From Amylibacter sp. SFDW26 (GTDB taxonomy: Bacteria > Pseudomonadota > Alphaproteobacteria > Rhodobacterales > Rhodobacteraceae): 64,000 nt of DNA. The notes beneath the pieces were generated by a model. It did not search any database. It was not told where the DNA came from and was given only the letters and a program-made list of their open reading frames with translations. Shown here one piece after another: positions 32,642 through 41,569 of the stretch. Both the position numbers and the translations under genes were made by a program. Each line of letters begins with the position of its first letter. Positions within the stretch are counted from its first letter, which is position 1. The DNA is taken from assembly GCF_009184395.1 (NCBI RefSeq), contig NZ_WEIC01000003.1, forward strand, positions 350,825 through 414,824. Direction: 5' to 3'.

Positions 32642-34918
32642 ATGTACAATCAATCAGCAACTGCAAATGGTATATCCATTGAACACACTTTTAATTCGGG
32701 ATCAGGTGATGGCGGATCAGAAGTGGTTTCCTATGAAAACGGTGTTCTATACGTAACTAATGGTACGGATGACCGTATTGACGTCTTTGATGCCGTAACA
32801 GGCGAAAAAACTGGTGAAATTGATCTTACAACACTACCAGGCTATGCGGGCGTAAACTCTGTTGCCATCAAAAATGGCAAAATTGCCGTTGCCGTTGAGC
32901 GCGATCCTGTTGACGGGGAACCTCAACCTGGGATCATCGCCGTTTACGATGCAGATAATCTACAGTTGGTTGATTCCGTTGACGTTGGAAACCTTCCTGA
33001 CCAGATCACCTTTAGCGATGATGGCACACAAATATATGCTGCAATCGAGGGCGAGTTTGATGTCGATCTGAATACGCAAGCTCAAGGCGGAGTGGCAGTC
33101 ATCGACATCACTGACACTGGCCTCACCGCGAACACATATGGCTTTGAAGCATTCGACGGTATGGAAGATCAATTGCGTGAATTGGGTGTACGTATTTTTG
33201 ACGACCAAAGCGCCTCTGTTGACTTTGAACCAGAATATATTGCGATTGACCCAGTGACGGGTAATCTTTTAGTTTCACTACAAGAATCCAACACCGTTGC
33301 TGTTTTCGACTTAGAAACGCGTAGCTTTACAGAACTTCTGCCATTGGGCACACAAGACCATTCGCAAGAGGGCTTTGGTCTGGATCCGAACGACAAAGAC
33401 GATGCAATTGCAATCGATACATATGACATTCAGGGGTTGCGTATGCCCGATGCTTTGGCAGCTGTTGAGATCGATGGAGAAACATATTTTCTGACAGCCA
33501 ACGAAGGCGATGATCGTGGCGATTTTGACGAGCCAGGTGGTGATGCAGCCCGCGTTCAAGATATCTTGGATGGTAATGTTGAAGGTGTTTCCTTTGATCC
33601 ATCTGTTGATACAACAGGTTTGGAGCGTTTGAACATTTCCATCATCGATGGTGACACCGACGGCGATGGGGATATTGATGTTATCCATTCATATGGCAGC
33701 CGCAGCTTTACAATTTTCGACACAGACGGAAATGTCGTTTTTGACAGTGGTGATCAGTTTGAACAACTCATAGCAGAGTTACGTGTTCCAAACGCATTCA
33801 ACAATGATGACTTCCCATCCGATGACCCCGACGTAATTGACGAAAACCGCTCTGACAACAAAGGCCCTGAACCAGAGGCTATTACAGTTGGTACTATCGA
33901 TGGTCGTGTGTTTGCGTTTGTCGGCCTAGAACGCGACAGTGGTATCATGATCTTTGACATCACAGACCCAGCAAACGCTACTTTTGCAAGTTATATCGAA
34001 AGCAGTCAAAACGGAGATATTTCGCCTGAGGTGATCCAGTTTATCTCTGCTGATGACAGCACATCAGGTACAGCACAACTTGCTATTTCATATGAGGTTT
34101 CAGGTACAACTGTTCTGCTGAATTTGGCAGACCGTATCGATGGACGCGGTACATTTAATAATGACGTCGCAAACGGTTCTTTGTTGGACGACCGTATTTC
34201 TGGCCGCAGTGAAGATGATACAATCAATGGTGGTTATGGAGACGATAATATTCTTGGCCGCTCTGGTGATGACGAACTGAATGGTGGTATCGGGGACGAC
34301 AGGCTTAATGGCGGATCAGGCGACGACACCCTTAATGGTGACGATGGTGATGATCGTCTAAACGGTCGATCTGGTGATGATGAACTGAATGGCGGTGAGG
34401 GCGATGATGGCCTCGGCGGCGGGTCAGGAGATGACACACTAAATGGAGGCGAAGGTGATGATCGTCTGGGTGGTGGGTCAGGAAATGACACATTAAACGG
34501 CGGCGATGGCGATGATCGAATAGGCGGCGGATCAGGAAATGACACATTAAACGGCGACGAAGGTGACGATCGACTAAGTGGTGGATCAGGAAGTGACACA
34601 ATAAACGGCGGCGAGGGTGATGACCGACTAAGTGGTGGGTTAGGTGATGACACCCTGAATGGTGGTGAGGGTGACGATACCCTTCTTGGAAGAGCTGGTG
34701 CAGATGTTTTCGAATTTACTCTGGGTGATGGTGACGATATGATCCTTGGTTTTGACGACAGCGATAGTATCGATCTTTCTGCAACAGGTTTAGAATTCTC
34801 AGACATCTCTATCAATGAAATCAACAGCCGCCTTACAGTGGTAACGTATGGCGCAGACACAATAACGATAACACATGCTGGCTCTGTTGAATTTACACAG
34901 GATGATTTCCTGTTTTAA
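32642..34918 (+). CDS. Choice-of-anchor I beta-propeller protein with RTX repeats
   Basis: A 758-residue extracellular protein. Residues 10-510 form a beta-propeller-like region of the choice-of-anchor I type (YVTNGTDDRIDVFD, AIDPVTGNLLVSLQESN, FLTANEGDDRGDF), then about 18 nonapeptide RTX repeats (529-690, GGxGxDxLx), and a C-terminal LGRAGADVFEF, DGDDMILGFDDSDSIDLS of type I secreted proteins. No N-terminal signal is seen, consistent with type I export by a transporter not located here. Calcium binding folds the repeats. ATG 32642 follows GAGGA at 32629-32633. Function unknown, perhaps a phosphodiesterase-related surface protein. Confidence 0.85.
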   Translation: MYNQSATANGISIEHTFNSGSGDGGSEVVSYENGVLYVTNGTDDRIDVFDAVTGEKTGEIDLTTLPGYAGVNSVAIKNGKIAVAVERDPVDGEPQPGIIAVYDADNLQLVDSVDVGNLPDQITFSDDGTQIYAAIEGEFDVDLNTQAQGGVAVIDITDTGLTANTYGFEAFDGMEDQLRELGVRIFDDQSASVDFEPEYIAIDPVTGNLLVSLQESNTVAVFDLETRSFTELLPLGTQDHSQEGFGLDPNDKDDAIAIDTYDIQGLRMPDALAAVEIDGETYFLTANEGDDRGDFDEPGGDAARVQDILDGNVEGVSFDPSVDTTGLERLNISIIDGDTDGDGDIDVIHSYGSRSFTIFDTDGNVVFDSGDQFEQLIAELRVPNAFNNDDFPSDDPDVIDENRSDNKGPEPEAITVGTIDGRVFAFVGLERDSGIMIFDITDPANATFASYIESSQNGDISPEVIQFISADDSTSGTAQLAISYEVSGTTVLLNLADRIDGRGTFNNDVANGSLLDDRISGRSEDDTINGGYGDDNILGRSGDDELNGGIGDDRLNGGSGDDTLNGDDGDDRLNGRSGDDELNGGEGDDGLGGGSGDDTLNGGEGDDRLGGGSGNDTLNGGDGDDRIGGGSGNDTLNGDEGDDRLSGGSGSDTINGGEGDDRLSGGLGDDTLNGGEGDDTLLGRAGADVFEFTLGDGDDMILGFDDSDSIDLSATGLEFSDISINEINSRLTVVTYGADTITITHAGSVEFTQDDFLF
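34226..34711 (+). repeat. RTX nonapeptide repeat array (18 units, 54-bp higher order)
   Basis: Eighteen 27-bp units code for GGxGxDxLx. Alternate units resemble each other more than neighbours do (NGGEGDDRL followed by GGGSGNDTL), giving a 54-bp period. The repeats bind calcium in the secreted protein. Confidence 0.9.
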
Positions 34919-34933
34919 TCATAAACAGCATAT

Positions 34934-34963
34934 TGAAAGAGGCTCTTATTAAGGGTCTCTTTC
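34934..34963 (+). terminator. Stem-loop between RTX protein and coq9
   Basis: GAAAGAGGCTC and GGGTCTCTTTC form an 11-bp stem with two T-G-type pairs and a TTATTAA loop. It overlaps the coq9 stop by 2 bp. No strong T-run immediately after; probably a weak bidirectional terminator. Confidence 0.5.
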
Positions 34964-35663
34964 AGCTTGTCATCTTTTTGCCAGGCAAGTCATCTGGTGC
35001 GCATGTTGATGGTTTGCGAATGTTATCAAACAAACCAGAAACCATTTTTCCCAAAGGGTTGTTTTTCAGTTTTGCCTTAACGGTTTCAAACTGCATCACG
35101 TTATCAATACGGCGATCTAAAAACGCCCAAGTGTTGGCGAAATCTTCACTGTCGTCACCCAGCCAAAATAAGATTGTGGATGAATAAACTGCAGAAAGTG
35201 TGGCCCGTTTTGTGTACCAATTTACATCCTCAGATGTATCGCCCAATGCAGTCCATATCTTATCTGTTGTCGACCAAAGTGCTTGTGCACCCTCACCTGC
35301 GTTTTGGGGTAATGCAAAAAGTGTCACGCCACGACGCACAGCCTCTTTTTCATCTGCCACAACGCGGATGCGTAATTCTACGGCTTTAGAGATCTTATCG
35401 CGGAAACGCATATCAGATAGGTCAGCGGAATTTAGCGCATCAACCATCGCTTCATCCCCCAAACGGTGGAACCCCAGCGCAAGGTCAACGGCACCACGTG
35501 GGCATGTTTGGGCGGCTAGCCCCTCATCCACACCCGAATCTTTAACGGCTGCTTTGAACGTTGTATCGGACCAACCATCGAACATAACATGGGGTAAAGC
35601 GGCCTCTACCAACTGCTTTTGGGCCAATAAAATATGGTCTTGTTCGGTTTTCTTCTTTGGCAT
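34962..35663 (-). CDS. COQ9-family ubiquinone biosynthesis protein
   Basis: A 233-residue protein related to TetR-fold COQ9, a lipid-binding factor for ubiquinone hydroxylation. [45 protein letters not shown] and [35 protein letters not shown] are typical COQ9 segments. ATG 35663 (MPKKKTEQ) has GGAGGA 7 nt before; the longer frame to 35678 is rejected. It is divergent from rpsU with about 100 bp between. Confidence 0.9.
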   Translation of the reverse strand: MPKKKTEQDHILLAQKQLVEAALPHVMFDGWSDTTFKAAVKDSGVDEGLAAQTCPRGAVDLALGFHRLGDEAMVDALNSADLSDMRFRDKISKAVELRIRVVADEKEAVRRGVTLFALPQNAGEGAQALWSTTDKIWTALGDTSEDVNWYTKRATLSAVYSSTILFWLGDDSEDFANTWAFLDRRIDNVMQFETVKAKLKNNPLGKMVSGLFDNIRKPSTCAPDDLPGKKMTS

Positions 35664-35762
35664 TGGTCTATCCTCCACACACTAGACAAACAGCAATCTC
35701 ACTGCTATATGGCAGCTTCCTGCAATTCTGCAACTCTAACTCTAGAAAGGTGGTGTTACCAC

Positions 35763-35969
35763 ATGCAGGTATCAGTACGCGACAATAATGTTGATCAGGC
35801 ACTTCGTGCCCTCAAGAAAAAATTGCAACGTGAAGGTGTCTTTCGTGAAATGAAGCTTAAGCAACATTACGAAAAGCCGTCCGTGAAAAAAGCTCGTGAA
35901 AAAGCTGAAGCAATTCGTCGCTCGCGCAAGCTGGCTCGTAAAAAAGCACAGCGTGAAGGTCTTTTGTAA
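35763..35969 (+). CDS. rpsU: 30S ribosomal protein S21
   Basis: A 68-residue S21: [25 protein letters not shown] and the basic [21 protein letters not shown] tail ([19 protein letters not shown]). ATG 35763 follows AAAGGTGG at 35746. A canonical terminator follows. It stands alone and is divergent from coq9. Confidence 0.97.
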   Translation: MQVSVRDNNVDQALRALKKKLQREGVFREMKLKQHYEKPSVKKAREKAEAIRRSRKLARKKAQREGLL

Positions 35970-35990
35970 GACCGACGACTATAAATAGAT

Positions 35991-36026
35991 AAACCCCCAC
36001 AGGTTCACCCTGCGGGGGTTTATTTT
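35991..36026 (+). terminator. Rho-independent terminator of rpsU
   Basis: AACCCCC and GGGGGTT with inner CAGG/CCTG form the stem around TTCAC; TTTATTTTT follows. Confidence 0.92.
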
Positions 36027-36057
36027 TGCCTACTTAGTTTTCAATTAAAGTATGGCG

Positions 36058-36507
36058 TTATTCTTCTAATGCTTTGATCATATCCACGCGTTTTGCATGT
36101 CGTCCGCCCTCAAAACGAGCGCTCAAAAAAGCGCCCACTATATCAAGAGCCAACCCTTCGCCAATCACACGCGCACCTAATGAGAGCATGTTGGCATCAT
36201 TGTGCTGGCGGATCATACGTGCCGAGAATGTATCAGTGCAAACACCACACCGGATGCCTTTAATCTTGTTCGCAGCCATCATGATGCCTTGACCAGTACC
36301 GCAAAGAATAATGCCAAGCTGACAGTCACCAGAAGCAACACGCTGTGCTGCGGCTTCACCATGCTTGGGGTAATCTGTACTTTCGGATGTTGTTGGCCCG
36401 ATGTCGACCACCTCCCAACCAAGAGCTTTGATATGTTTGGCAATGGCCTGACGAAGATCAATATCGGCGTGGTCACTGGAAAGTATGATGCGCTTGTTCG
36501 TTGTCAT
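36058..36507 (-). CDS. rpiB: Ribose-5-phosphate isomerase B
   Basis: A 149-residue RpiB. DHADIDLRQAIAKHI, VVDIGPTTSESTDYPKHGEAAAQRVASGDCQLGIILCGTGQG and NDANMLSLGARVIGEGLALDIVGAFLSARFEGGRHAKRVDMI are diagnostic, with the catalytic cysteine in CGTGQG. It interconverts ribose- and ribulose-5-phosphate in the pentose pathway. A terminator precedes its 5' region. Confidence 0.95.
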   Translation of the reverse strand: MTTNKRIILSSDHADIDLRQAIAKHIKALGWEVVDIGPTTSESTDYPKHGEAAAQRVASGDCQLGIILCGTGQGIMMAANKIKGIRCGVCTDTFSARMIRQHNDANMLSLGARVIGEGLALDIVGAFLSARFEGGRHAKRVDMIKALEE

Positions 36508-36558
36508 GGGTGAGTTATCCTTTTGATAAAGGGTGTTGGCTTTGTCGTCAGATAAACA

Positions 36559-36587
36559 AAAGGCGCGAGTGTTACCTTCGCGCCTTT
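36559..36587 (-). terminator. Terminator downstream of the lipoprotein gene
   Basis: AAAGGCGCGA (36559-36568) pairs perfectly with TCGCGCCTTT (36578-36587); a T-run (CCTTTTGTTT) follows on the minus strand. It separates the lipoprotein gene from rpiB. Confidence 0.88.
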
Positions 36588-36597
36588 GTGGTTGGGT

Positions 36598-37179
36598 TTA
36601 GTTTTTACCCGTATCGTTTTCAAAGTATTTATCCGTTTGAACGTTTGGCAGTTCACCAAAGCGTTTCATCAGTTTTTCTGGGAAGTATGTGGATTTCACA
36701 CCTTGGAACCCTTCTAATTGATTAAGGATCGCAATCGTGTTGATTGCACAGGTTGCATCCAATGCGCGACCTTGTGCTTTTGCTGCGGCTAATGCCTGTT
36801 CTGCGATCTCAGGTGTCACATAGATCTTTTGCGAAACAACGTGATGTGTGTCGCGTGCATGGAATGATCTGTAAAGCTGTAGGATGTTGTCATTTATACC
36901 ATATAATAGGTCATGACGCTCTGGTGCATGTGAGTTGAACCAACGTCCAGCAGGATCATACATCACTGTTTGCGATCCATTGATCACAAGGGAAGAGTGT
37001 CCACCGCGACCAGATTTATTACTGATCATTGTCATCAACATTAAATATGGTTGCTCTTGGCTAACGTGTTGAAATTTTGCAACTTCGGTATCAGAGGCGT
37101 ATTTATCATCTGTACCATAGGCACAAGCCGACAAGATGATTGCTGCACACAGCAGCACTGCATTGCGCATCAAAGACAT
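36598..37179 (-). CDS. Lipoprotein with permuted NlpC/P60-like motifs
   Basis: A 193-residue protein with an N-terminal lipoprotein signal (LSAC, lipidated C19). GRGGHSSLVING puts a histidine at 61 and DATCAINTIAIL a cysteine at 144; this His-then-Cys order fits the permuted papain fold (YiiX/LRAT type), which hydrolyses peptidoglycan or lipid amides. The basis for the fold is only these motifs and length. SD GGGGG precedes ATG 37179; an in-frame TTG at 37191 is less likely. It lies 19 bp after the small CoxIV gene. Confidence 0.65.
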   Translation of the reverse strand: MSLMRNAVLLCAAIILSACAYGTDDKYASDTEVAKFQHVSQEQPYLMLMTMISNKSGRGGHSSLVINGSQTVMYDPAGRWFNSHAPERHDLLYGINDNILQLYRSFHARDTHHVVSQKIYVTPEIAEQALAAAKAQGRALDATCAINTIAILNQLEGFQGVKSTYFPEKLMKRFGELPNVQTDKYFENDTGKN

Positions 37180-37198
37180 ATTCGCCCCCAAGTAATTT

Positions 37199-37333
37199 TT
37201 ATGAATTGAAGATTGCTAGGAAAATCAAAGCAGCAATGCTGATTGATCCTACACGGATGCTCCAACGGATGAAGCCGTCAAATGCTGCTTCTTGAGCTGA
37301 AGTGTCCATTTTTCCATGTTCGTATTTAGCCAT
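37199..37333 (-). CDS. aa3-type cytochrome c oxidase subunit IV (44 aa)
   Basis: Translated by hand: 44 residues beginning MAKYEHGKMDTSAQEAAFDG, then a single hydrophobic helix ending LIFLAIFNS. This is the alphaproteobacterial CoxIV family (PF07835), a one-helix accessory subunit of the terminal oxidase. It is shorter than the ORF size cutoff usually used, hence easily missed. It precedes the lipoprotein gene by 19 bp. The other oxidase subunit genes are not here. Confidence 0.9.
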   Translation of the reverse strand: MAKYEHGKMDTSAQEAAFDGFIRWSIRVGSISIAALIFLAIFNS

Positions 37334-37438
37334 GTCATTAACCCCTATAATCCTATTTGTCGTCTATATTTCACAAAACTACCCGTTTGCAAAGTAACGA
37401 AATCGTAGTGCGTCCATCTGATACAAGACTGTTGCCGC

Positions 37439-37909
37439 TTAACTTGTTGGCGTTTCTTCCAAATCTTCAGCCAACTTAAAACCAATACGGTTTGGTTCTG
37501 CTTTTTCATCTTCTTTAGCAGAGGCAACAAGCATAACATTCAACTGGCTGACGTGTTGAACCAACTGCGTTTTGGCACCATTTGGGTCAGTCCCATAAAA
37601 CGTGATCAAGTCAGGTGCAAAATATCCCATACCTTGAATTCTAAGCGTACCAACTTCACCGCCTGTGAAACCCATGCCAACCTCATGTTCGCTATCCAAT
37701 TCTTTTTCAAAATTTTGGATATATAAAACAATACGTTCATAGGCCCATTCCGCAGGTGTTTTCTGTTCTAATGGCTTTTTTGCAATGCCCGCTGGCACTG
37801 GTTCTGACTGAACACGTTCGCCTTTGTTTGTGTCCACACGCACAGCATAAGCTTCTGGCAAAGCTGCTGCTTCAATAGCTTCGGCTGTGGTTTTAATTCC
37901 GTCTGACAT
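37439..37909 (-). CDS. DUF6173-like soluble protein
   Basis: A 156-residue protein; core EWAYERIVLYIQNFEKELD, VGMGFTGGEVGTLRIQGMGYFAPDLITFYG and KTQLVQHVSQLNVML resemble DUF6173 proteins of Rhodobacteraceae. Function unknown. It is 9 bp after the MBL-fold hydrolase stop in the same direction, thus probably cotranscribed. Identification by memory of the family pattern. Confidence 0.65.
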   Translation of the reverse strand: MSDGIKTTAEAIEAAALPEAYAVRVDTNKGERVQSEPVPAGIAKKPLEQKTPAEWAYERIVLYIQNFEKELDSEHEVGMGFTGGEVGTLRIQGMGYFAPDLITFYGTDPNGAKTQLVQHVSQLNVMLVASAKEDEKAEPNRIGFKLAEDLEETPTS

Positions 37910-37918
37910 AGTTCGTCC

Positions 37919-38959
37919 CTATTTGCTTTGCCAAATCCAGATACCATCATCGTTGGCAGTTTTAGTCACCTTACCCGCCAGATACAAATGGTTCAAATGC
38001 GCAATCGCTTCGACCATAGCCAAACCATAGTTTCCGCCTTCAATTTTTCGTTTGAAGAGCATTGGAAAACAATCAACGGCTGTTTTAGGCGTTTCAACAA
38101 ACTCTAAAAGGCGCCGCAGGCCACTGTGATGATTCTCTATCAATTGATGCAAACGTGCAGGTAAGCCTGTGAAAGGAAGCTTGTGACCTGGGAAAACAAG
38201 ATGATCTTCGGTCGCCAATTTGGAAAGGCGTTCGCAACTTTCCAACCATTCCTCTAGTGGGTCTGCATCTGGTTCAGTGGCATAGACACCAACATTAGAC
38301 GAAATACCTGGTAGAATTTGATCCCCTGCAATCACAAGCGGCTCTTCGTTACACCAAAGCGTGGCATGTGCAGGGGCGTGACCATTGCCGATGTGAACGG
38401 TCCATGTACGATCACCAATTGTAATAACGTCATCTTGGGTGATACGCGTAAACCCAAGCGGCATATGATGAACGATATCTGCATAGTTGAATGGCCTGTT
38501 GTTTAAGCGTTCTTGATACAGACCATCATCCATACCTGTGGATTTATAAAATGCAGCAAGCTCTGGCGGCCATTCTTTTTGTTGATCCAGCACCATCATA
38601 CGGGAATAGAGCCATGCTGTGCGCGTTGAAATCGTTTCTGTGCAATGTTCTTGTTGGAACCATCCAACATTACCGATGTGGTCTGGATGGTGATGTGTCA
38701 TCAGCACTTTTTTGACAGGCTTACCACCAAGTGGTCCCTTTAATAGATCATTCCACAATTTCACACCCCGTTTGGAATGATACCCCGTATCTACGATCAG
38801 CCAACCATCACCGTCGTCCAAGGCGTAAACATTCACATGATCCAAAGCCATTGGCAGCGGCAGACGTATCCACAAGATACCTTTGGCGACTTCAATCGCT
38901 TGGCCCTCTTCTGGTGCTGTTTCATGGGGAAACCTGATTATACCGAAAGTTTTCTTCAT
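37919..38959 (-). CDS. MBL-fold metallo-hydrolase
   Basis: A 346-residue metallo-beta-lactamase fold protein. The metal-binding motif is THHHPDH (near residue 90), with later ligands in GNGHAPAHATL and VFPGHKLPF. The C-terminal KTAVDCFPMLFKRKIEGGNYGLAMVEAIAHLNHLYLAGKV is a helical cap typical of the group that includes lactonases and thioesterases. Substrate unknown. ATG 38959 is preferred to the frame opening at 39100, which overlaps tsaC on the other strand. It is divergent from tsaC. Confidence 0.9.
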   Translation of the reverse strand: MKKTFGIIRFPHETAPEEGQAIEVAKGILWIRLPLPMALDHVNVYALDDGDGWLIVDTGYHSKRGVKLWNDLLKGPLGGKPVKKVLMTHHHPDHIGNVGWFQQEHCTETISTRTAWLYSRMMVLDQQKEWPPELAAFYKSTGMDDGLYQERLNNRPFNYADIVHHMPLGFTRITQDDVITIGDRTWTVHIGNGHAPAHATLWCNEEPLVIAGDQILPGISSNVGVYATEPDADPLEEWLESCERLSKLATEDHLVFPGHKLPFTGLPARLHQLIENHHSGLRRLLEFVETPKTAVDCFPMLFKRKIEGGNYGLAMVEAIAHLNHLYLAGKVTKTANDDGIWIWQSK

Positions 38960-39079
38960 TTCACCATCTGCCCTATTCAAAACTGAGTCTTTGCATCCCA
39001 GCACCTGTCCGTTTATGAGAGACAAACACCAAAATGCTGTGGCCGCAATGCCGTATCGACAAAATGGACTTAACGTCAG

Positions 39080-40045
39080 ATGACTGAATTGAAAACGCAA
39101 ATTCTATGCGATGACCAAAATGGTTTGGAACAGGCCGCAAGCATCTTGTCGGATGGCGGCCTGGTCGCGTTTCCAACAGAAACGGTTTATGGACTGGGCG
39201 CTGATGCCTGTAATGGGCATGCAGTGGCGTCTGTTTATGCTGCAAAGGGGCGGCCAAGTTTCAATCCACTGATTGTTCATGTAGCGGATTTAGAGACAGC
39301 GAAACGGTTTGCACAGTTTGACAAAACTGCATTGGATTTGGTTGGTGCATTTTGGCCTGGACCTGTGAGTTTGGTTTTGCCGTTGGCGAAAAATCATGGG
39401 CTATCTGAATTGGTTACCGCCGGACTGGATACAGTTGCTATTCGCATCCCAGCGCATGAAACCGCACAAGCTTTACTAAAGGCATTTGATGGGCCGTTGG
39501 CTGCACCCTCAGCCAACCCATCAGGGCGCATCAGCCCAACATCTGCTGGTCATGTATCATCTGATATGGATGGTATAATTGATGCGGTTGTCGATGGTGG
39601 CAAATGTAAGGTTGGTATAGAATCTACAATTCTAAAAATAGAGGATGACCGCGTTTCATTACTGCGCGCAGGTGGATTGCCAGTGGAAGCGGTTGAAGCT
39701 TGTTTGGGACATGCGATAGCTAAACCGCAAGACCCAAAGACACCGCAATCACCAGGGCAATTACAATCGCATTATGCGCCCAATGCTGCGGTCAGGCTAA
39801 ATGCAACCTCGGTTGAAAGTAACGAAGTTTTGCTTGGCTTTGGCGCTGATGTAAAAGGTACTGTGCTAAACCTATCCGCTACGGGGGATATGATTGAAGC
39901 TGCTGCAAACCTATTTGCCTATATGCGCAATATTGATGGGATTGCAGGCGTGGAGAAATCCATCGCAATCAGTCCTATTCCGATGACTGGTTTGGGCTTG
40001 GCAATCAATGACCGTTTGAAACGCGCAGCAGCACCGCGCGATTAA
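39080..40045 (+). CDS. L-threonylcarbamoyladenylate synthase (TsaC/Sua5 type)
   Basis: A 321-residue Sua5-type protein for t6A37 of tRNA. The YrdC domain has GGLVAFPTETVYGLGADA and KGRPSFNPLIVHV, plus SAGHVSSDMDGIIDAVVDGG; the extra C-terminal domain of about 110 residues (after SPGQLQSHYAPNAAVRL) is the Sua5 type rather than short TsaC. It is divergent from the MBL-fold gene. YqgE converges on it with a 4-bp overlap. Confidence 0.93.
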   Translation: MTELKTQILCDDQNGLEQAASILSDGGLVAFPTETVYGLGADACNGHAVASVYAAKGRPSFNPLIVHVADLETAKRFAQFDKTALDLVGAFWPGPVSLVLPLAKNHGLSELVTAGLDTVAIRIPAHETAQALLKAFDGPLAAPSANPSGRISPTSAGHVSSDMDGIIDAVVDGGKCKVGIESTILKIEDDRVSLLRAGGLPVEAVEACLGHAIAKPQDPKTPQSPGQLQSHYAPNAAVRLNATSVESNEVLLGFGADVKGTVLNLSATGDMIEAAANLFAYMRNIDGIAGVEKSIAISPIPMTGLGLAINDRLKRAAAPRD

Positions 40046-40617
40046 GCGGAGCCGCCTTCGGCAGATAACATACGGGGATCAATACCCATGCTTTCAATCG
40101 CTGCAGTCCATTTTGTTTCACTATCTTCCGAAAAAACCAGTTTGGCATCCGCATCACAGGTTAACCAACCGTTAGCGCGGATTTCATCCTCTAATTGTCC
40201 TGGCCCCCAACCAGCATAGCCAAGTGCCAATAGACAATTATCTGGACCATTGCCCTGTGAAATATCCTCTAGGATATCCAGTGTAGCTGTCATGCCAAAA
40301 TCATCGTTCACATCAAGTGTGGATTCTTCGGCCACATAGTCTTTGGAATGCAATACAAAGCCACGACCATGCTCTACAGGACCGCCAAAATGAACTTCGA
40401 TTGGGCGGAATGACTGTGATGGCGTAATGTCTAGCTGTTCCAATAAATCAGAGAATTGTAAATCTGATGCAGGCTTGTTTATGATCAATCCCATTGCGCC
40501 ATCTTCGGAATGTGCGCACATATAAATAAGGGACTTTTCGAAACGAGCATCGCCCATGCCCGGCATTGCTATTAATAATTTTCCATCTAAATGAGGTAAT
40601 TTAATTTTTGTATCCAT
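40042..40617 (-). CDS. YqgE/AlgH family protein (DUF179)
   Basis: A 191-residue protein: GKLLIAMPGMGDARFEKSLIYMCAHSEDGAMGLIINKPA is the family signature, with VHFGGPVEHGRGFVLHS later. Conserved, function unclear. An in-frame GTG at 40635 is an alternative start. It overlaps tsaC at the 3' end (40042-40045). The 5' region has no partner. Confidence 0.92.
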   Translation of the reverse strand: MDTKIKLPHLDGKLLIAMPGMGDARFEKSLIYMCAHSEDGAMGLIINKPASDLQFSDLLEQLDITPSQSFRPIEVHFGGPVEHGRGFVLHSKDYVAEESTLDVNDDFGMTATLDILEDISQGNGPDNCLLALGYAGWGPGQLEDEIRANGWLTCDADAKLVFSEDSETKWTAAIESMGIDPRMLSAEGGSA

Positions 40618-40747
40618 ATTTAAATCATGGGGCACAAATTCTCAGCGTGCAAGTGCCGATAAGCCGCATGACATATATGTCACCAAAATATGATTTCACC
40701 TTTATCAGCAAATCTATAGTTTGAACCCGAAGAACAAGGCCCAGACT

Positions 40748-41569
40748 ATGTTGAAACAGATTCTAAAAATCAGCTGCTTAATTGCTGCCGTAACAAACCC
40801 TGCTGCGGCAGAGGATTATTCTGCGCAAACAGGTATTAAAGCTATTGAATTTCTGCAAGGTTGGCGCAAAAAAAACGGCAAACACATGGCCGCAATTCGT
40901 ATCAGACTGGAAGATGGTTGGAAAACTTATTGGCGTGCACCGGGCGGAAACGGTATTCCGCCTGCGTTTAAATGGAACGGATCTAATAACATAAAAGGTG
41001 TTCAGTACCACTGGCCTACCCCAGAAGTTTTTAACCAAGATGGTATTCAGACACTTGGATATGAAAACGAATTGGTTTTACCAATTGAGTTTACACCATC
41101 CCAAAATGGCGCACCAATCAAAATCAAGACACATATTGATTTTGGAGTATGCGCTGATGTCTGTATTCCAGTAAATTCTCGTTTGAATGCTGAACTGATA
41201 GCAGGGACTGTTGCCTATTACGATGAAATCGAAACAGCTTTGTCTAAGCGGCCAAAATCTGCAAAAGCCGGTGGTGTACGGTCAATATCATGTAAGGTTG
41301 ACCCAACCGCTGATGGCTTGAGTATTACAGCAAACATCAAATTTAAAGGGCAAGCCCCTAAGGCGCAAAGAGCTGTGATTGAATTTCCTGACAAAAATAT
41401 ATGGATTAATTCCACATCATTGGCACAATCAGGAAAAACTGCGACAGCACAGGCGGAATTGATTTCATTTTCAAATAATCCGTTTATTTTAGATCGCAGT
41501 AAATTACGTGTGACTTTAATTGGCGCATCCAAATCAATTGAAATCGTTGGGTGCCCCGCAGCTAGCTAA
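40748..41569 (+). CDS. DsbD N-terminal-domain-like periplasmic protein
   Basis: A 273-residue exported protein; signal peptide MLKQILKISCLIAAVTNPAAA. AIRIRLEDGWKTYWRAPGGNGIPPAFKW and DFGVCADVCIPV resemble the DsbD/ScsB-type alpha (DsbC-like PF11412) domain, where the CxxxC pair would receive electrons. The transmembrane and C-terminal domains of full DsbD are absent, so it may be a stand-alone accessory to copper or thiol redox. It ends 4 bp inside the convergent efflux permease. SD is weak. Confidence 0.82.
   Translation: MLKQILKISCLIAAVTNPAAAEDYSAQTGIKAIEFLQGWRKKNGKHMAAIRIRLEDGWKTYWRAPGGNGIPPAFKWNGSNNIKGVQYHWPTPEVFNQDGIQTLGYENELVLPIEFTPSQNGAPIKIKTHIDFGVCADVCIPVNSRLNAELIAGTVAYYDEIETALSKRPKSAKAGGVRSISCKVDPTADGLSITANIKFKGQAPKAQRAVIEFPDKNIWINSTSLAQSGKTATAQAELISFSNNPFILDRSKLRVTLIGASKSIEIVGCPAAS

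Noticed and set aside
34234..34860. A 208-residue minus-strand frame of SSPSPP-type repeats
   Set aside because: It is the reverse complement of the Asp/Gly-rich RTX repeats, not a proline-rich protein gene.
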